A stretch of 64,000 nt of DNA. Origin: Acidobacteriaceae bacterium. GTDB lineage: Bacteria > Acidobacteriota > Terriglobia > Terriglobales > Acidobacteriaceae. Shown here piece by piece: positions 1 to 8,779 of this stretch (positions are counted from its first letter, which is position 1; every line of letters starts with the position of its first letter). Position numbers and translations under genes: made by a program. A model generated the notes under the pieces. That model worked only from the letters and a program-made list of their open reading frames with translations, ran no database searches and was not told the origin of the DNA. The stretch covers positions 1 to 64,000 of the forward strand of contig DAIDGW010000005.1 in NCBI GenBank assembly GCA_027452245.1. The letters run 5' to 3'.

Positions 1-2
1 TT

Positions 3-62
3 CATCGTAAGCTGCGGGAGAAACAGGGTCAAACCCGGAAAGGCGGCATGATGATGCTTTAA
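3..62 (+). CDS. 3' tail of an unidentified protein (partial)
   Basis: Frame 3 is open from the first base of the window to a TAA at 60-62 and encodes a basic 19-residue tail ending GGMMML. The next gene starts about 30 bp downstream in the same direction, which suggests a shared transcript. The remaining piece is too short to identify, and it could be a chance open frame. Confidence 0.3.
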   Translation, partial: HRKLREKQGQTRKGGMMML

Positions 63-92
63 GTACTTGGATGCGGTCCAGAGACGGGAAGA

Positions 93-1526
93 TTGCCGGG
101 GACGGGTTATATTCAAGGTTTGCAAAAGCTATTAAGCAAACACGCGCGCTTCTTCGTTGCCGCCGGGTTGGCGGGCCTCGCTCTCCGCCTGCTCTTCGTT
201 TTTCGCTTTCCGGCGGTGGTGGATGATTCCCGGCTCTACGCGGATATCGCCAAAAACTGGCTGTATCACGGGATCTATGGGTTATCCAGCGGAACCGACA
301 TTGTGCCAACGCTTTCGCGCCTACCGGGATATCCCGCGTTTCTGGCCATGGTCTTCGCGATCTTCGGAGCCGGCAAGTTTCTACCGGTTCTAATCCTGCA
401 AGTGATGTTCGATCTGGGGACTTGCTTTCTGGTCGCGGATCTGGCGCGACGCTTTGTCGGAGAGCGGTCGGCTCAGGCGGCATTCCTGCTGACGGCGCTG
501 TGCCCCTTTCTGGCGAACTACGCAGCGGCGGCGCTGACCGAAACCCTGGAGATCTTTTTCACAGCGCTGGCTTTCGATCTGGCGGCCAGAGGAGTGGGAT
601 TGGGGGAGGCCGATTCAGGAAGTCCGCGCGCGGATCTTTGGCTCGCTTGCGGGTTCAGCATCAGCGCGGCAATCCTTTTGCGTCCGGATGGCGGGATCGT
701 GCTGGCTAGCATCGGAGCGTACCTCGGGTATCTGCTGATCAGAAAGTTCATCGGTGGTGGCGACTGGAAGCGCGATTTCCAGTACATGGTGCTGCTGGGA
801 CTTGGAGCGCTGCTGCCGCTTGTTCCCTGGACGGTGCGCAACCTGCACACCTTTCATCTGTTTCAGCCACTGGCACCGCGATACGCCAACGATCCGAATG
901 AGCCTGCGCTGATGGGCTTTAACCGGTGGGTGAAGACCTGGATGGCCGAGTTTGTTTCGGTGCAGGAGATCTACTGGAACGTGCCAGACGACGAGATCGA
1001 TGTGAAAAATCTTCCGGACCGGGCATTTGATTCCGCGAGTCAGAGGCGAGCCACCGAGGAAGTCTTTGCGCAATATAACGAGGACCACGCGGTCACGCCG
1101 GAAATTGATGCGCAATTCGGTGCGCTCGCGAAGGAGCGCATTGCCGCGCATCCTCTTCGCTATTACGTATGGCTTCCGGCCTTGCGCATTGCGGACATGT
1201 GGCTGCGTCCCAGAACTGAACTGACGTCGGCCGATCCACGCTGGTGGGAGTTTAACGACGATGCCGGCCTGCTGGCCGTGAGCATCGGGTTCGGAGCGAT
1301 CAATCTTGGTTATGTGGTCCTGGGGATGGCTGGGCTGGTGCGCACGCACAAATTATTTGGCATCGGGCTATTTGTTGTATTTCTTATACTGCGTTCAGCT
1401 TTTCTTGGGACGATGGAAAATCCCGAGCCCCGGTACACCCTGGAGTGCTATCCCTTATTGATTGTGCTGGCTTCGGCGGTGTTTAAAAACGCCGCAACTG
1501 GCAGTTCGGCAATGACACACGCGTGA
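93..1526 (+). CDS. Glycosyltransferase family 39-like (GT-C) membrane protein
   Basis: A 477-residue polytopic inner-membrane protein with about ten hydrophobic segments. It resembles the ArnT/PMT-type GT-C glycosyltransferases that move sugars from polyprenyl-phosphate carriers to acceptors on the periplasmic side. The first extracytoplasmic loop, after the first membrane segment (residues 18-38), carries the acidic pair VVDD at about 43-44 followed by RLYADIAKNW, matching the family's catalytic DD/DE position. The start is uncertain: TTG at 93 gives the listed length, and an in-frame TTG at 120 would also keep the first membrane helix. Donor and acceptor cannot be deduced. No other glycan genes are adjacent, so the family call rests on topology and the loop motif. 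Confidence 0.7.
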   Translation: MPGTGYIQGLQKLLSKHARFFVAAGLAGLALRLLFVFRFPAVVDDSRLYADIAKNWLYHGIYGLSSGTDIVPTLSRLPGYPAFLAMVFAIFGAGKFLPVLILQVMFDLGTCFLVADLARRFVGERSAQAAFLLTALCPFLANYAAAALTETLEIFFTALAFDLAARGVGLGEADSGSPRADLWLACGFSISAAILLRPDGGIVLASIGAYLGYLLIRKFIGGGDWKRDFQYMVLLGLGALLPLVPWTVRNLHTFHLFQPLAPRYANDPNEPALMGFNRWVKTWMAEFVSVQEIYWNVPDDEIDVKNLPDRAFDSASQRRATEEVFAQYNEDHAVTPEIDAQFGALAKERIAAHPLRYYVWLPALRIADMWLRPRTELTSADPRWWEFNDDAGLLAVSIGFGAINLGYVVLGMAGLVRTHKLFGIGLFVVFLILRSAFLGTMENPEPRYTLECYPLLIVLASAVFKNAATGSSAMTHA

Positions 1527-1692
1527 ACGCGAATCGATTCACAATTGCAATTTCCAATTTTTTACTTGAACCCCGTCAACGAGACGTTGCACAATAGCGC
1601 CCCAACAAGCCCCAGGGTCTCACTCGCGGTCGCCTCATCTCCTGGGCAGGTACTAAAAATTTGGACGCCTTCGCGGCTGAAGGAGCATTCCT

Positions 1693-2856
1693 ATGCGTCG
1701 TCGGATACGTGTAGTTGCTCAGATCGTCGGTATTGTCGTGGCAGTTGCAATCACGACTTTCGCTCAGACAGCGACAACATCATTAAAGGGGACGGTGACG
1801 GACGCCAAAGGGGCGGTTGTGCCCGGGGCGACTGTGACCATTCTGAATTCGGCCACCGGGTTCACACGAACAACGAAAACCGATGCGCAAGGAATCTACG
1901 ACTTCGTGCAGATCCCACCGGCGACCTACGACGTCACCAGCACGGCGCAGGGGTTCGCAACGACCAAGGTCAATGCGGTTACGCTGCTGGTGAACAGCCC
2001 CGGAACGCAGAATATGACGCTTCAGGTTGCCTCCAGCACCACGGTGGTCGAGGTGCAAGGCCAGGCGGAGATGATCAACACCGAGGACGCCTCTCAGGGG
2101 AATGCGTTTGCTTCAAAACAGTTGCTCAATTTGCCTTCCGAAGGCCGGGATCCGGTGTGGATTTTGAGCTTGCAACCGGGCGTAACGTACGTGGGCGGGG
2201 CATTTGTTGATCAAAACTACGACAGCCGGGGAGGGTCGGTGAACGGTGCCCGCAGCGACCAGACTAACGTGACGCTCGATGGAGTCGATAATAACGACGT
2301 TAATAATGGTAATGCTTTTCAGGGATCGCTGCGCGCGACAATGGATTCTCTGGACGAGTTCCGGGTGGCGACGAGCAACTCCAATGCCGATCAGGGCCGC
2401 TCCTCTGGGGCGCAGGTATCACTCGTCACTAAGAGCGGGACCAATCAGTTCCACGGGACGGCCTATGAATACAATCGCTCGAATATTGGTGAAGCGAATG
2501 ACTGGTTCAACGAGCAGGCGCAACTTCAGGCCCGCTTACCCAATATCCCTCCACACCTGATCCGGAATACCTTCGGAGCGACGGTCGGGGGACCGATTAT
2601 CAAGAATAAGCTGTTCTTCTTTGCCGCGTATGAAGGCCAGAGAACCAACGAAAGCCTGGAGGTTTCGCGCACCGTGCCCAGTGCGGCATTTCGCCAGGGT
2701 GTTCTGCAGTACCTCACGGGCAACGGAAGTATCGTGCAGCTCAACCCCACCCAGCTCAAACAAATGGACTTGCTGGGAGTTGGCGTAAATCCGCGGCGCA
2801 ACAGATGTTTAACCAGTACCCCACTCCCAACGCCACGAACTGCGGCGATGGCCTGA
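1693..2856 (+). CDS. TonB-dependent receptor, N-terminal part (frameshifted)
   Basis: The N-terminal part of an Oar-like outer-membrane TonB-dependent receptor. It has a signal peptide (residues 1-25, ending TFAQ), a carboxypeptidase-regulatory-like beta-sandwich at about 28-110 (LKGTVTDAKGAVVPGATV), and then a plug domain at about 120-230 (DGVDNNDVNNG). An AAGGAG ribosome-binding site precedes the ATG. Correct coding stops near 2793: from there this frame reads about 20 unrelated residues to a stop, while the receptor continues in frame 3 as the next entry. The junction reads NP then AAQQMFNQYP if a single G is restored in the CCGCGGCG run. Substrate is unknown; such receptors in acidobacteria are commonly assumed to import glycans or large ligands. 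Confidence 0.85.
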   Translation: MRRRIRVVAQIVGIVVAVAITTFAQTATTSLKGTVTDAKGAVVPGATVTILNSATGFTRTTKTDAQGIYDFVQIPPATYDVTSTAQGFATTKVNAVTLLVNSPGTQNMTLQVASSTTVVEVQGQAEMINTEDASQGNAFASKQLLNLPSEGRDPVWILSLQPGVTYVGGAFVDQNYDSRGGSVNGARSDQTNVTLDGVDNNDVNNGNAFQGSLRATMDSLDEFRVATSNSNADQGRSSGAQVSLVTKSGTNQFHGTAYEYNRSNIGEANDWFNEQAQLQARLPNIPPHLIRNTFGATVGGPIIKNKLFFFAAYEGQRTNESLEVSRTVPSAAFRQGVLQYLTGNGSIVQLNPTQLKQMDLLGVGVNPRRNRCLTSTPLPTPRTAAMA

Positions 2857-5558
2857 ATTTCGTGTGCAACACGTTTCCTGCCTCTACGCCGACCGGGCTG
2901 AATACCTATATCGTGAAGCTTGATGCCAATCTGACGTCGCGGCAAACGATGTTCGTGCGCGGCAACCTGCAGAACGATCACCTGGTTGCGGCGTCGGTGA
3001 CGGATGCGCCGCAATTCCAGGGCAGCCCGGCCAATATCACCCAGCAGGATAATGCCAAGGGAATTGCCGTCGGGCACGTGTGGACGATCAGCAACAGTAT
3101 GATCAACAACTTCCGTTATGGCTATGCGCGACCCAGCGTCAGTCTTTCGGGCCTGCAGACTCAGCCATACATCGAGTTCCGCGGCCTGGACAACGTGTCC
3201 GGACAAACGCCCACATCGTTTTTCCAAACGCCGGTGCACAATTTCATTGACGATGTGACCCGGATCAAGGGAGCCCACACCATCCAGTTTGGCGCGAACT
3301 GGCGGATCATTAACGACATTCGCTCCGACAACTCGCTTTCATTTCTGGGCGGATATACCAATCCATCGTGGCTGATTGGCTCGGGGTACACATGTGGAGC
3401 CTGCACACCGAACGGATTCAACCCCACGCAGATCGGCAAGCCAGCGGTGGGCGGTTCGAATACAAACGATACGGTCAACTTTGTTCAAGCATACGATCTG
3501 GCGGTCAGCGCCATGGCGGGCGTGATCTCAGAGGGATTCTCCGACTATAACCGGACGAAGACGGGATCTGTTCTGGGAGTCGGAGTGCCAGCATTTCGGC
3601 ATTTCAAATCGAACGAGTTCGAGACGTACCTGCAGGATGCGTGGCATGTGCGTCCGGACCTGACACTTACCTTTGGCGTGCGGTATACATTGCTGCAGCC
3701 TCCGTATGAAACCTCCGGAACTCAGGTGGGACCGACAAGCAGCATCAATAGCTGGTTCAACGACCGAGCGAATGCGATGTTGAATGGCCAGAGCTATGCG
3801 CCACTGATCACCTTCGGTCTTAACGGGCAGGCCAATGGCAAGGCCCCTTATTGGTCGTGGGACTACAAAGATATAGCCCCACGCCTTGCATTCGCCTGGG
3901 CGCCGAGCGGATCCGGAGGTAGCTGGTGGAGCCGCTTGTTGGGCAGCAGCGGTCAAACTTCCATTCGTGGCGGCTTCGGGATGTACTACGATCACTACGG
4001 CGAGGGAATCGTCAATTCGTTTGACCAGAATGGCTCATTCGGGCTAACAACCCAGCTCTCGAACCCGGCAGGCATACTGTCGGCTGGGGGCGGGGGAGGA
4101 AACCCGATTGCTCCGCGTTTTACAGGTTTGAATTCGGTCCCAAGCTCCGTGATTCTTCCGCCGCCCGCCGGAGGATTTCCGCAGACGCCCCCCTCTACTC
4201 TGAACACTGGTGGGTACGCAATCACCTGGGGCATGGACAACAAAATAAAGACCCCGTATTCAGAGGTATTCGATCTATCCATCACCCGTGAACTGCAGCG
4301 CGGGTTCGTCGTAGAAGCTTCATATATCGGCAGAATGGGACATCACCTGCTACAGGAGGAAGACCTGGCGATGCCGCTTGATCTGGTGGATCCAGCGTCG
4401 AAGATGAGCTACTTCCAGGCGGCGACGATGCTCTCGCAGGCCTACAACAAAGGAACGCCGATCAATAACCTGAAATCCATACCCTATTGGGAAAACCTGT
4501 TCCCCGCTGCCAAGGGGAACTTGGGATTTGGACCTCCGGGCAGCAGCGGCAATCTCGGTTGTGCCCCGGGAGACAGCGTCAATGGCAATTACACGGCCAC
4601 GCAAGCTGTGTATGACATGTGGAGTTGCTATGTGGGCAATGAAACTTCGGCGTTGTTCAACCTGGATGTTCCCGGCCTCTGCTATCCGGCCTGTTCCAAG
4701 CTGGGCCCGGATGCATACTTTGACTCACAATTCTCGTCTCTTTACGCATGGCGCAGTATCGGCGATTCGTCCTACAACGCACTGCAACTGATGCTGCGGC
4801 ACAAAGGGAACGGCCTGGATTTTGACCTGAATTACACCTATTCAAAATCGATCGACGTTGGATCGAACGCGGAACGAATTAACACGTTTCAAGGATTTGG
4901 CTTTGCCAGCCAAGTCATAAATTCATGGGCTCCGAATCAATTGCGCGCGGTGTCAGATTTCGATGCCACTCACCAATTGAATGCGAATTGGGTCTATGAG
5001 CTGCCAGTGGGTAAAGGGAAGTATTTTGCCAGCGGATTACATGGGGTCGGACAGGCCGTGTTCGGAGGATGGAGTCTGACTGGCATCCAGCGACTTTCCA
5101 GCGGCTATCCCTTCACGGTCGAACCGGGACTCGGATACTGGCCGACGAACTGGGAATTGACCTCAGCGGCGGTGATGCTGAAGGCTCCCAAGACGGGGGT
5201 TTATACGGATCCCAACGGCAATCCCAATGTGTTTAAGGGAAATCCCACGCAAATCGGTTCGCCGGGAAATTACTTCCGCTTCGCATATCCTGGGGAATCC
5301 GGCCAGAGAAACAACCTGCGTGGGCCGGGATTCTCCGAGACCGATGCCGGATTAGCCAAGTTGTGGAATGTGACGGAAGGTCAGGCTTTACGTTTCAGCT
5401 GGGAAGTGTTCAATCTATTCAACACTCCTAGTTTTGATGTGGGCCTATTGCAATATGGCGGGAACAACAGCATGACGACGGGATCGACGTTCGGCGAATT
5501 CCAGAAGACCATGGCTCCGCCGCGGGTGATGCAGTTCTCGTTGCGCTATTCGTTCTAG
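2805..5558 (+). CDS. TonB-dependent receptor, C-terminal beta-barrel part (frameshifted)
   Basis: Continuation of the Oar-like receptor begun at 1693, in the +3 frame. The ATG at 2805 is an internal Met of the intact protein (QQMFNQYPTPN), not a proven start. It encodes a roughly 900-residue outer-membrane beta-barrel with typical strand/turn signatures (LTLTFGVRYTLLQP, SIRGGFGMYYDHYGEG, VEASYIGRMGHHL) and the terminal strand MQFSLRYSF ending in the aromatic residue required for BAM recognition. Together the two parts give about 1288 residues, normal for this family. A strong hairpin terminator follows at 5580. Both halves are otherwise undamaged, which argues for a sequencing error or a very recent mutation. 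Confidence 0.85.
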   Translation: MFNQYPTPNATNCGDGLNFVCNTFPASTPTGLNTYIVKLDANLTSRQTMFVRGNLQNDHLVAASVTDAPQFQGSPANITQQDNAKGIAVGHVWTISNSMINNFRYGYARPSVSLSGLQTQPYIEFRGLDNVSGQTPTSFFQTPVHNFIDDVTRIKGAHTIQFGANWRIINDIRSDNSLSFLGGYTNPSWLIGSGYTCGACTPNGFNPTQIGKPAVGGSNTNDTVNFVQAYDLAVSAMAGVISEGFSDYNRTKTGSVLGVGVPAFRHFKSNEFETYLQDAWHVRPDLTLTFGVRYTLLQPPYETSGTQVGPTSSINSWFNDRANAMLNGQSYAPLITFGLNGQANGKAPYWSWDYKDIAPRLAFAWAPSGSGGSWWSRLLGSSGQTSIRGGFGMYYDHYGEGIVNSFDQNGSFGLTTQLSNPAGILSAGGGGGNPIAPRFTGLNSVPSSVILPPPAGGFPQTPPSTLNTGGYAITWGMDNKIKTPYSEVFDLSITRELQRGFVVEASYIGRMGHHLLQEEDLAMPLDLVDPASKMSYFQAATMLSQAYNKGTPINNLKSIPYWENLFPAAKGNLGFGPPGSSGNLGCAPGDSVNGNYTATQAVYDMWSCYVGNETSALFNLDVPGLCYPACSKLGPDAYFDSQFSSLYAWRSIGDSSYNALQLMLRHKGNGLDFDLNYTYSKSIDVGSNAERINTFQGFGFASQVINSWAPNQLRAVSDFDATHQLNANWVYELPVGKGKYFASGLHGVGQAVFGGWSLTGIQRLSSGYPFTVEPGLGYWPTNWELTSAAVMLKAPKTGVYTDPNGNPNVFKGNPTQIGSPGNYFRFAYPGESGQRNNLRGPGFSETDAGLAKLWNVTEGQALRFSWEVFNLFNTPSFDVGLLQYGGNNSMTTGSTFGEFQKTMAPPRVMQFSLRYSF

Positions 5559-5579
5559 GTTCTATCGCGAGGGCGATTG

Positions 5580-5605
5580 GGGGCGGAGAAACTCCGCCCC
5601 TTTTT
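5580..5605 (+). terminator. Rho-independent terminator of the TonB receptor gene
   Basis: A perfect 9-bp stem (GGGGCGGAG at 5580-5588 with CTCCGCCCC at 5592-5600), an AAA loop and a run of five T at 5601-5605. It lies 22 bp after the receptor stop codon. Confidence 0.85.
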
Positions 5606-5653
5606 ACTTGCAGAATTGAGGTGTGCGCGAGAAAAACCCGCTTCAGACCGTGT

Positions 5654-5869
5654 TTATGACAAAGGCGAATCGCTCATGCGGAAGCGAGTACGCACGTGCT
5701 CGGAGAGCAGTTCGATAGCCGGTCGATTGGAGAGAGGATCAGTCTGAGCCAGATACTTCAGGGCTTCGACGAGCAGGCGTTGTCCTTCGACGTAACGCGG
5801 GTCTGAAGTACGCTCTTTGCGCTTATTTCTGATGTTTGGCGGGACAGGAATGGTAAAAACTTTGGCCAT
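5654..5869 (-). CDS. Small hypothetical protein, 71 aa
   Basis: A short basic soluble protein, not recognised. The N-terminus is MAKVFTIPVPP, followed by a KRKERTSDPRY stretch and a helical C-terminal half (QRLLVEALKYLAQ). I chose the ATG at 5869 over an in-frame TTG at 5887, which adds only six residues. It stands alone between the receptor terminator and lolA on the minus strand. There are no membrane segments, cysteines or signal peptide. The open frame is clean and the composition protein-like, but without homology it remains a moderate call. Confidence 0.5.
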   Translation of the reverse strand: MAKVFTIPVPPNIRNKRKERTSDPRYVEGQRLLVEALKYLAQTDPLSNRPAIELLSEHVRTRFRMSDSPLS

Positions 5870-6007
5870 GAATGAACCCACACCCAACGTCGACTTAGTG
5901 TATATCCTTCACTCTGCAATTTCTAGCACATCCTGAGGGGGTTTGTTATCAGTAATTTACCCTGAGAATGCGCATTTCGTTGCAGTATTGACCCTAGGCC
6001 ATCTCGA

Positions 6008-6703
6008 TTAATGCGAGATAACCTGCGTCTTGCTGTTGGTCTTGATGCGGAAGACATCGGGATTGATTTTTTCATTCAGCCGGATGTCTGAGTATTTCGT
6101 AAGCCGGTAATCGCCTTGTGGCTGCAGAAATTTCTGCTGCACCGAAACTCCCTTTTCGGGATCGATCCACAAAGTAATTTCGCTGATATTGTTTTTCACC
6201 TTGGTGGACTTTGGAATAAGACGCAATTTTGCGGTCTGCTGCCCATTAACTGCTTCGGTACCTTCGTCGGTTACGTCGTAGTCTTTCATGAGTTCCTGGC
6301 CGCTGCCGCCAAAACCAAGAACAAAGTAGCTTTCGACTTCCTGGCGATTTTTGCCTGCATCGTAAACCGTCAACTGGTTGACCTTTGGGATATATAACTG
6401 GACCTTTCCTTCATTGAACAAAACCTCTTTTGCGTCGGGCTTGTTGACGTCGGCTTTCATCTGCACGGCATCGCCCACACGGCGGTAGTAGATGGTGCCG
6501 TACTGAACCTCGTCGACTTCATTAATAACCTTTTCGTAGAGGTCAGCCTCAAACTTTGCCTCGGCGCTGCGGAAATTCGCGGCGGTTTCATCCATTTTCT
6601 TGAGCACTGCCTGCAGTTGCGGGTTGGAGGTCTGCTGCCCGGCCGCATAGGGGATGCAAAACAGACAAATCGTCAAAGGAACGAGACGGAGCAAGGTTTT
6701 CAT
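6008..6703 (-). CDS. lolA: LolA-like outer-membrane lipoprotein carrier protein
   Basis: A 231-residue periplasmic protein with a cleavable signal peptide (MKTLLRLVPLTICLFCIPYAAG, about residues 1-22). The rest is a LolA/LolB-type half-barrel with alternating strands such as EVQYGTIYYRR, LYIPKVNQLTVYD and ITLWIDPEKGVSVQQKFL. LolA-family proteins carry lipoproteins from the inner to the outer membrane through a hydrophobic cavity. The upstream membrane-protein gene (6749-7174) is 45 bp away in the same direction, so they may be co-transcribed. Acidobacteria often have several LolA-like proteins, so a dedicated role other than bulk Lol transport is possible. Confidence 0.8.
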   Translation of the reverse strand: MKTLLRLVPLTICLFCIPYAAGQQTSNPQLQAVLKKMDETAANFRSAEAKFEADLYEKVINEVDEVQYGTIYYRRVGDAVQMKADVNKPDAKEVLFNEGKVQLYIPKVNQLTVYDAGKNRQEVESYFVLGFGGSGQELMKDYDVTDEGTEAVNGQQTAKLRLIPKSTKVKNNISEITLWIDPEKGVSVQQKFLQPQGDYRLTKYSDIRLNEKINPDVFRIKTNSKTQVISH

Positions 6704-6748
6704 AGGACGTTCTGTGTTCGCTCACTTCTTACGGGTACGAGTACTGGA

Positions 6749-7174
6749 TCAATGCCGCTCTGCCACGACTTTGTAGGTCACCACATTACCGCTGCGATCG
6801 GTCACTGGCTGATAGCTGACAATGGAAACGTTGCCTGAGACCGGTTCGATGGCATGCAACAGCTGCTCGCGGATGGTTAGATCATCTTGGGCGGAAACCG
6901 CGGCCCTCGATATCTCGTACATCAGATGTCCATTCGCGAGCGGGGTTACCACTATGTCGGTCGGATGCGGGATACGGGCCGTAGGTTTGTCTTTATAGTT
7001 AATCCAATAAGGCGAGAAGAAGACGAAGATCAGGATGAGCGTAACCATGATGTCGTAGTGCAGGGTTCCACGCTCGTGCTGCCAGAGAATGTAGCTGCGG
7101 ATTGTCCGCCACACCGCGTTCACCGGGAGCGATGGAGCATCGGTGCTGCTGGTAGTAATTTCAGCGCGTTGCAA
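6749..7174 (-). CDS. Hypothetical single-span membrane protein, 141 aa
   Basis: Not assigned to a known family. A cytoplasmic N-terminus of about 43 residues is followed by one membrane segment (IMVTLILIFVFFSPYWINY, about 43-61) and a periplasmic C-terminal domain of about 80 residues with mixed alpha/beta character (IVVTPLANGHLMYEIS, VVTYKVVAERH). It lies between serS and lolA, 45 bp upstream of lolA, suggesting an envelope role together with the LolA-like protein; that is inference. No Cys-lipobox or catalytic motif is seen. Confidence 0.6.
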   Translation of the reverse strand: MQRAEITTSSTDAPSLPVNAVWRTIRSYILWQHERGTLHYDIMVTLILIFVFFSPYWINYKDKPTARIPHPTDIVVTPLANGHLMYEISRAAVSAQDDLTIREQLLHAIEPVSGNVSIVSYQPVTDRSGNVVTYKVVAERH

Positions 7175-7270
7175 CTCCAGTGATCCGCTCCTTTCGTCCT
7201 CCGAACAGAGTATTAGTCCTCATTAGCTTACCGCTTCTGGTACTTACGATGCACTTTTAAAGAAGCCCAG

Positions 7271-8563
7271 CTAAAAGGTTTTCCTGGTAATCCGGTCTGT
7301 GCCCATGTAGGGTCGCAGGGCTTCGGGAATCATAACGCTGCCGTCAGCCTGCTGATAGTTTTCCAGGATCGCCAGCCAGGTGCGGCCCACGGCGAGGGCG
7401 CTGCCGTTCAGAGTGTGCACCAGTTCGGTTTTGTTCTTGCCTTCGGGGCGATACCGTATATTGGCCCGCCGCGCCTGGTACGACTCGAAATTGGAGCAGG
7501 AAGAGATCTCACGAAACAATTGCTGCCCGGGCAGCCACACTTCGATGTCGTATGTCTTCGCCGAAGCCGCGCTCATGTCGCCCGTGCTCAATGTGATAAC
7601 CCGATAATGCAATCCAAGCTTCTGCAATACGGATTCTGCATCGTGTGTCAGTTTTTCGTGCTGCTCGTACGATTCTTCCGGGCGGGTGAATTTTACCAGT
7701 TCGACTTTCTGGAACTGGTGCTGACGGATGATGCCGCGCACGTCCTTGCCGTAGGAGCCCGCTTCGCTGCGGAAACAGGGCGTATAGGCAGTGAGAGAAA
7801 TCGGGAGGCGGGAGGCATCCAGGACCTCGTCACGATACAGGTTAGTGACCGGAACCTCGGCGGTGGGAATCAGCCAGAGATCCTTGTCGCCGTGGGGTAC
7901 GCGGAACAGATCGGCAGCAAACTTCGGAAGCTGGCCCGTGCCGTACATCGAGTCGGAATTCACGAGGTAGGGCGGCAGGATTTCCGTGTATCCGTGCTCG
8001 CGGGTGTGCAGGTCGAGCATGAAGTTGGCGAGGGCACGTTCGAGCTTCGCGCCCAGATCCCAGTAGACGGCGAAGCGGGCGCCGGTGAGTTTCACGGCGC
8101 GCTCCAGGTCGAGGACGCCCAGTTCGGTTCCGAGGTCCCAGTGTGGCTTGGGGGCGAAATCGAATTTGGGCGGCGTGCCCCAACGACGGACTTCCACGTT
8201 CTGTTCGGCACTGGCTCCCACGGGAACGCTGGGGTGTGGCACGTTGGGAATGCCTACCAGGATATCGCGGAGGCGGCCATCGAAATCGGCCGCGGTCTTT
8301 TCAAGAGCCTGAATCTTTTCGCGGAGTTCTTTCGTTTCTGCGATGGCCAAGCTGGAATCCTGCCCGGCCTTCTTGAGCCTGGCGATATCTTCGGAGGCCT
8401 TGTTACGCCGTGCTTTGGCGCTTTCCGCCTCGGTGATGGCCTGGCGGCGCTGAGCGTCGATGTCGCGGAAGTCTTTCAGGACCGCAGCCGGATCCAATCC
8501 ACGCTGCCGCAGGTTTTCTTCCACTCGCGATAAATTTTCACGAACAAAATTGAGGTCGAGCAT
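7271..8563 (-). CDS. serS: Seryl-tRNA synthetase
   Basis: Charges tRNA-Ser (and tRNA-Sec where present) with serine. The protein is 430 residues, the usual bacterial length. The N-terminal long coiled-coil arm (about 1-105, rich in E/K/A), which grips the long variable arm of tRNA-Ser, is followed by the class II catalytic core. Motif 2 reads [20 protein letters not shown] and motif 3 reads [20 protein letters not shown] use the ATG at 8563 ([11 protein letters not shown]), matching family N-termini, rather than a TTG nine bases upstream. It is relevant here because an unusual tRNA with serine-type features is encoded on the transposon at 41.2 kb. Confidence 0.96.
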   Translation of the reverse strand: MLDLNFVRENLSRVEENLRQRGLDPAAVLKDFRDIDAQRRQAITEAESAKARRNKASEDIARLKKAGQDSSLAIAETKELREKIQALEKTAADFDGRLRDILVGIPNVPHPSVPVGASAEQNVEVRRWGTPPKFDFAPKPHWDLGTELGVLDLERAVKLTGARFAVYWDLGAKLERALANFMLDLHTREHGYTEILPPYLVNSDSMYGTGQLPKFAADLFRVPHGDKDLWLIPTAEVPVTNLYRDEVLDASRLPISLTAYTPCFRSEAGSYGKDVRGIIRQHQFQKVELVKFTRPEESYEQHEKLTHDAESVLQKLGLHYRVITLSTGDMSAASAKTYDIEVWLPGQQLFREISSCSNFESYQARRANIRYRPEGKNKTELVHTLNGSALAVGRTWLAILENYQQADGSVMIPEALRPYMGTDRITRKTF

Positions 8564-8779
8564 GGGAATCAATAATGTATCGGAAACCGGAAGGAAATTG
8601 CACCCGGGCCCAGCCTAAAGGGTTAAAATTTCACGGCGGACATCTTCGGCAAGGGTCGTTACTCGGGTAACTTTGCCAGCAATCCAGAATTGCCTGAAGA
8701 TGAGAAGTGGGAGCGCAAGAACTACTCGAGCGCCTTGGACGAATTTCCGGGCTGTACCGAAACTGTTCCCAATCACGCG

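Noticed and set aside
2780-2810. Programmed -1 frameshift in the TonB receptor
   Set aside because: No X-XXY-YYZ slippery site or obvious downstream stem is present; a missing base explains the data more simply.
7415-8533. A 372-codon plus-strand open frame opposite serS
   Set aside because: It lies entirely antisense to a clear seryl-tRNA synthetase and its translation has no recognisable domains; it is a GC-driven shadow frame.
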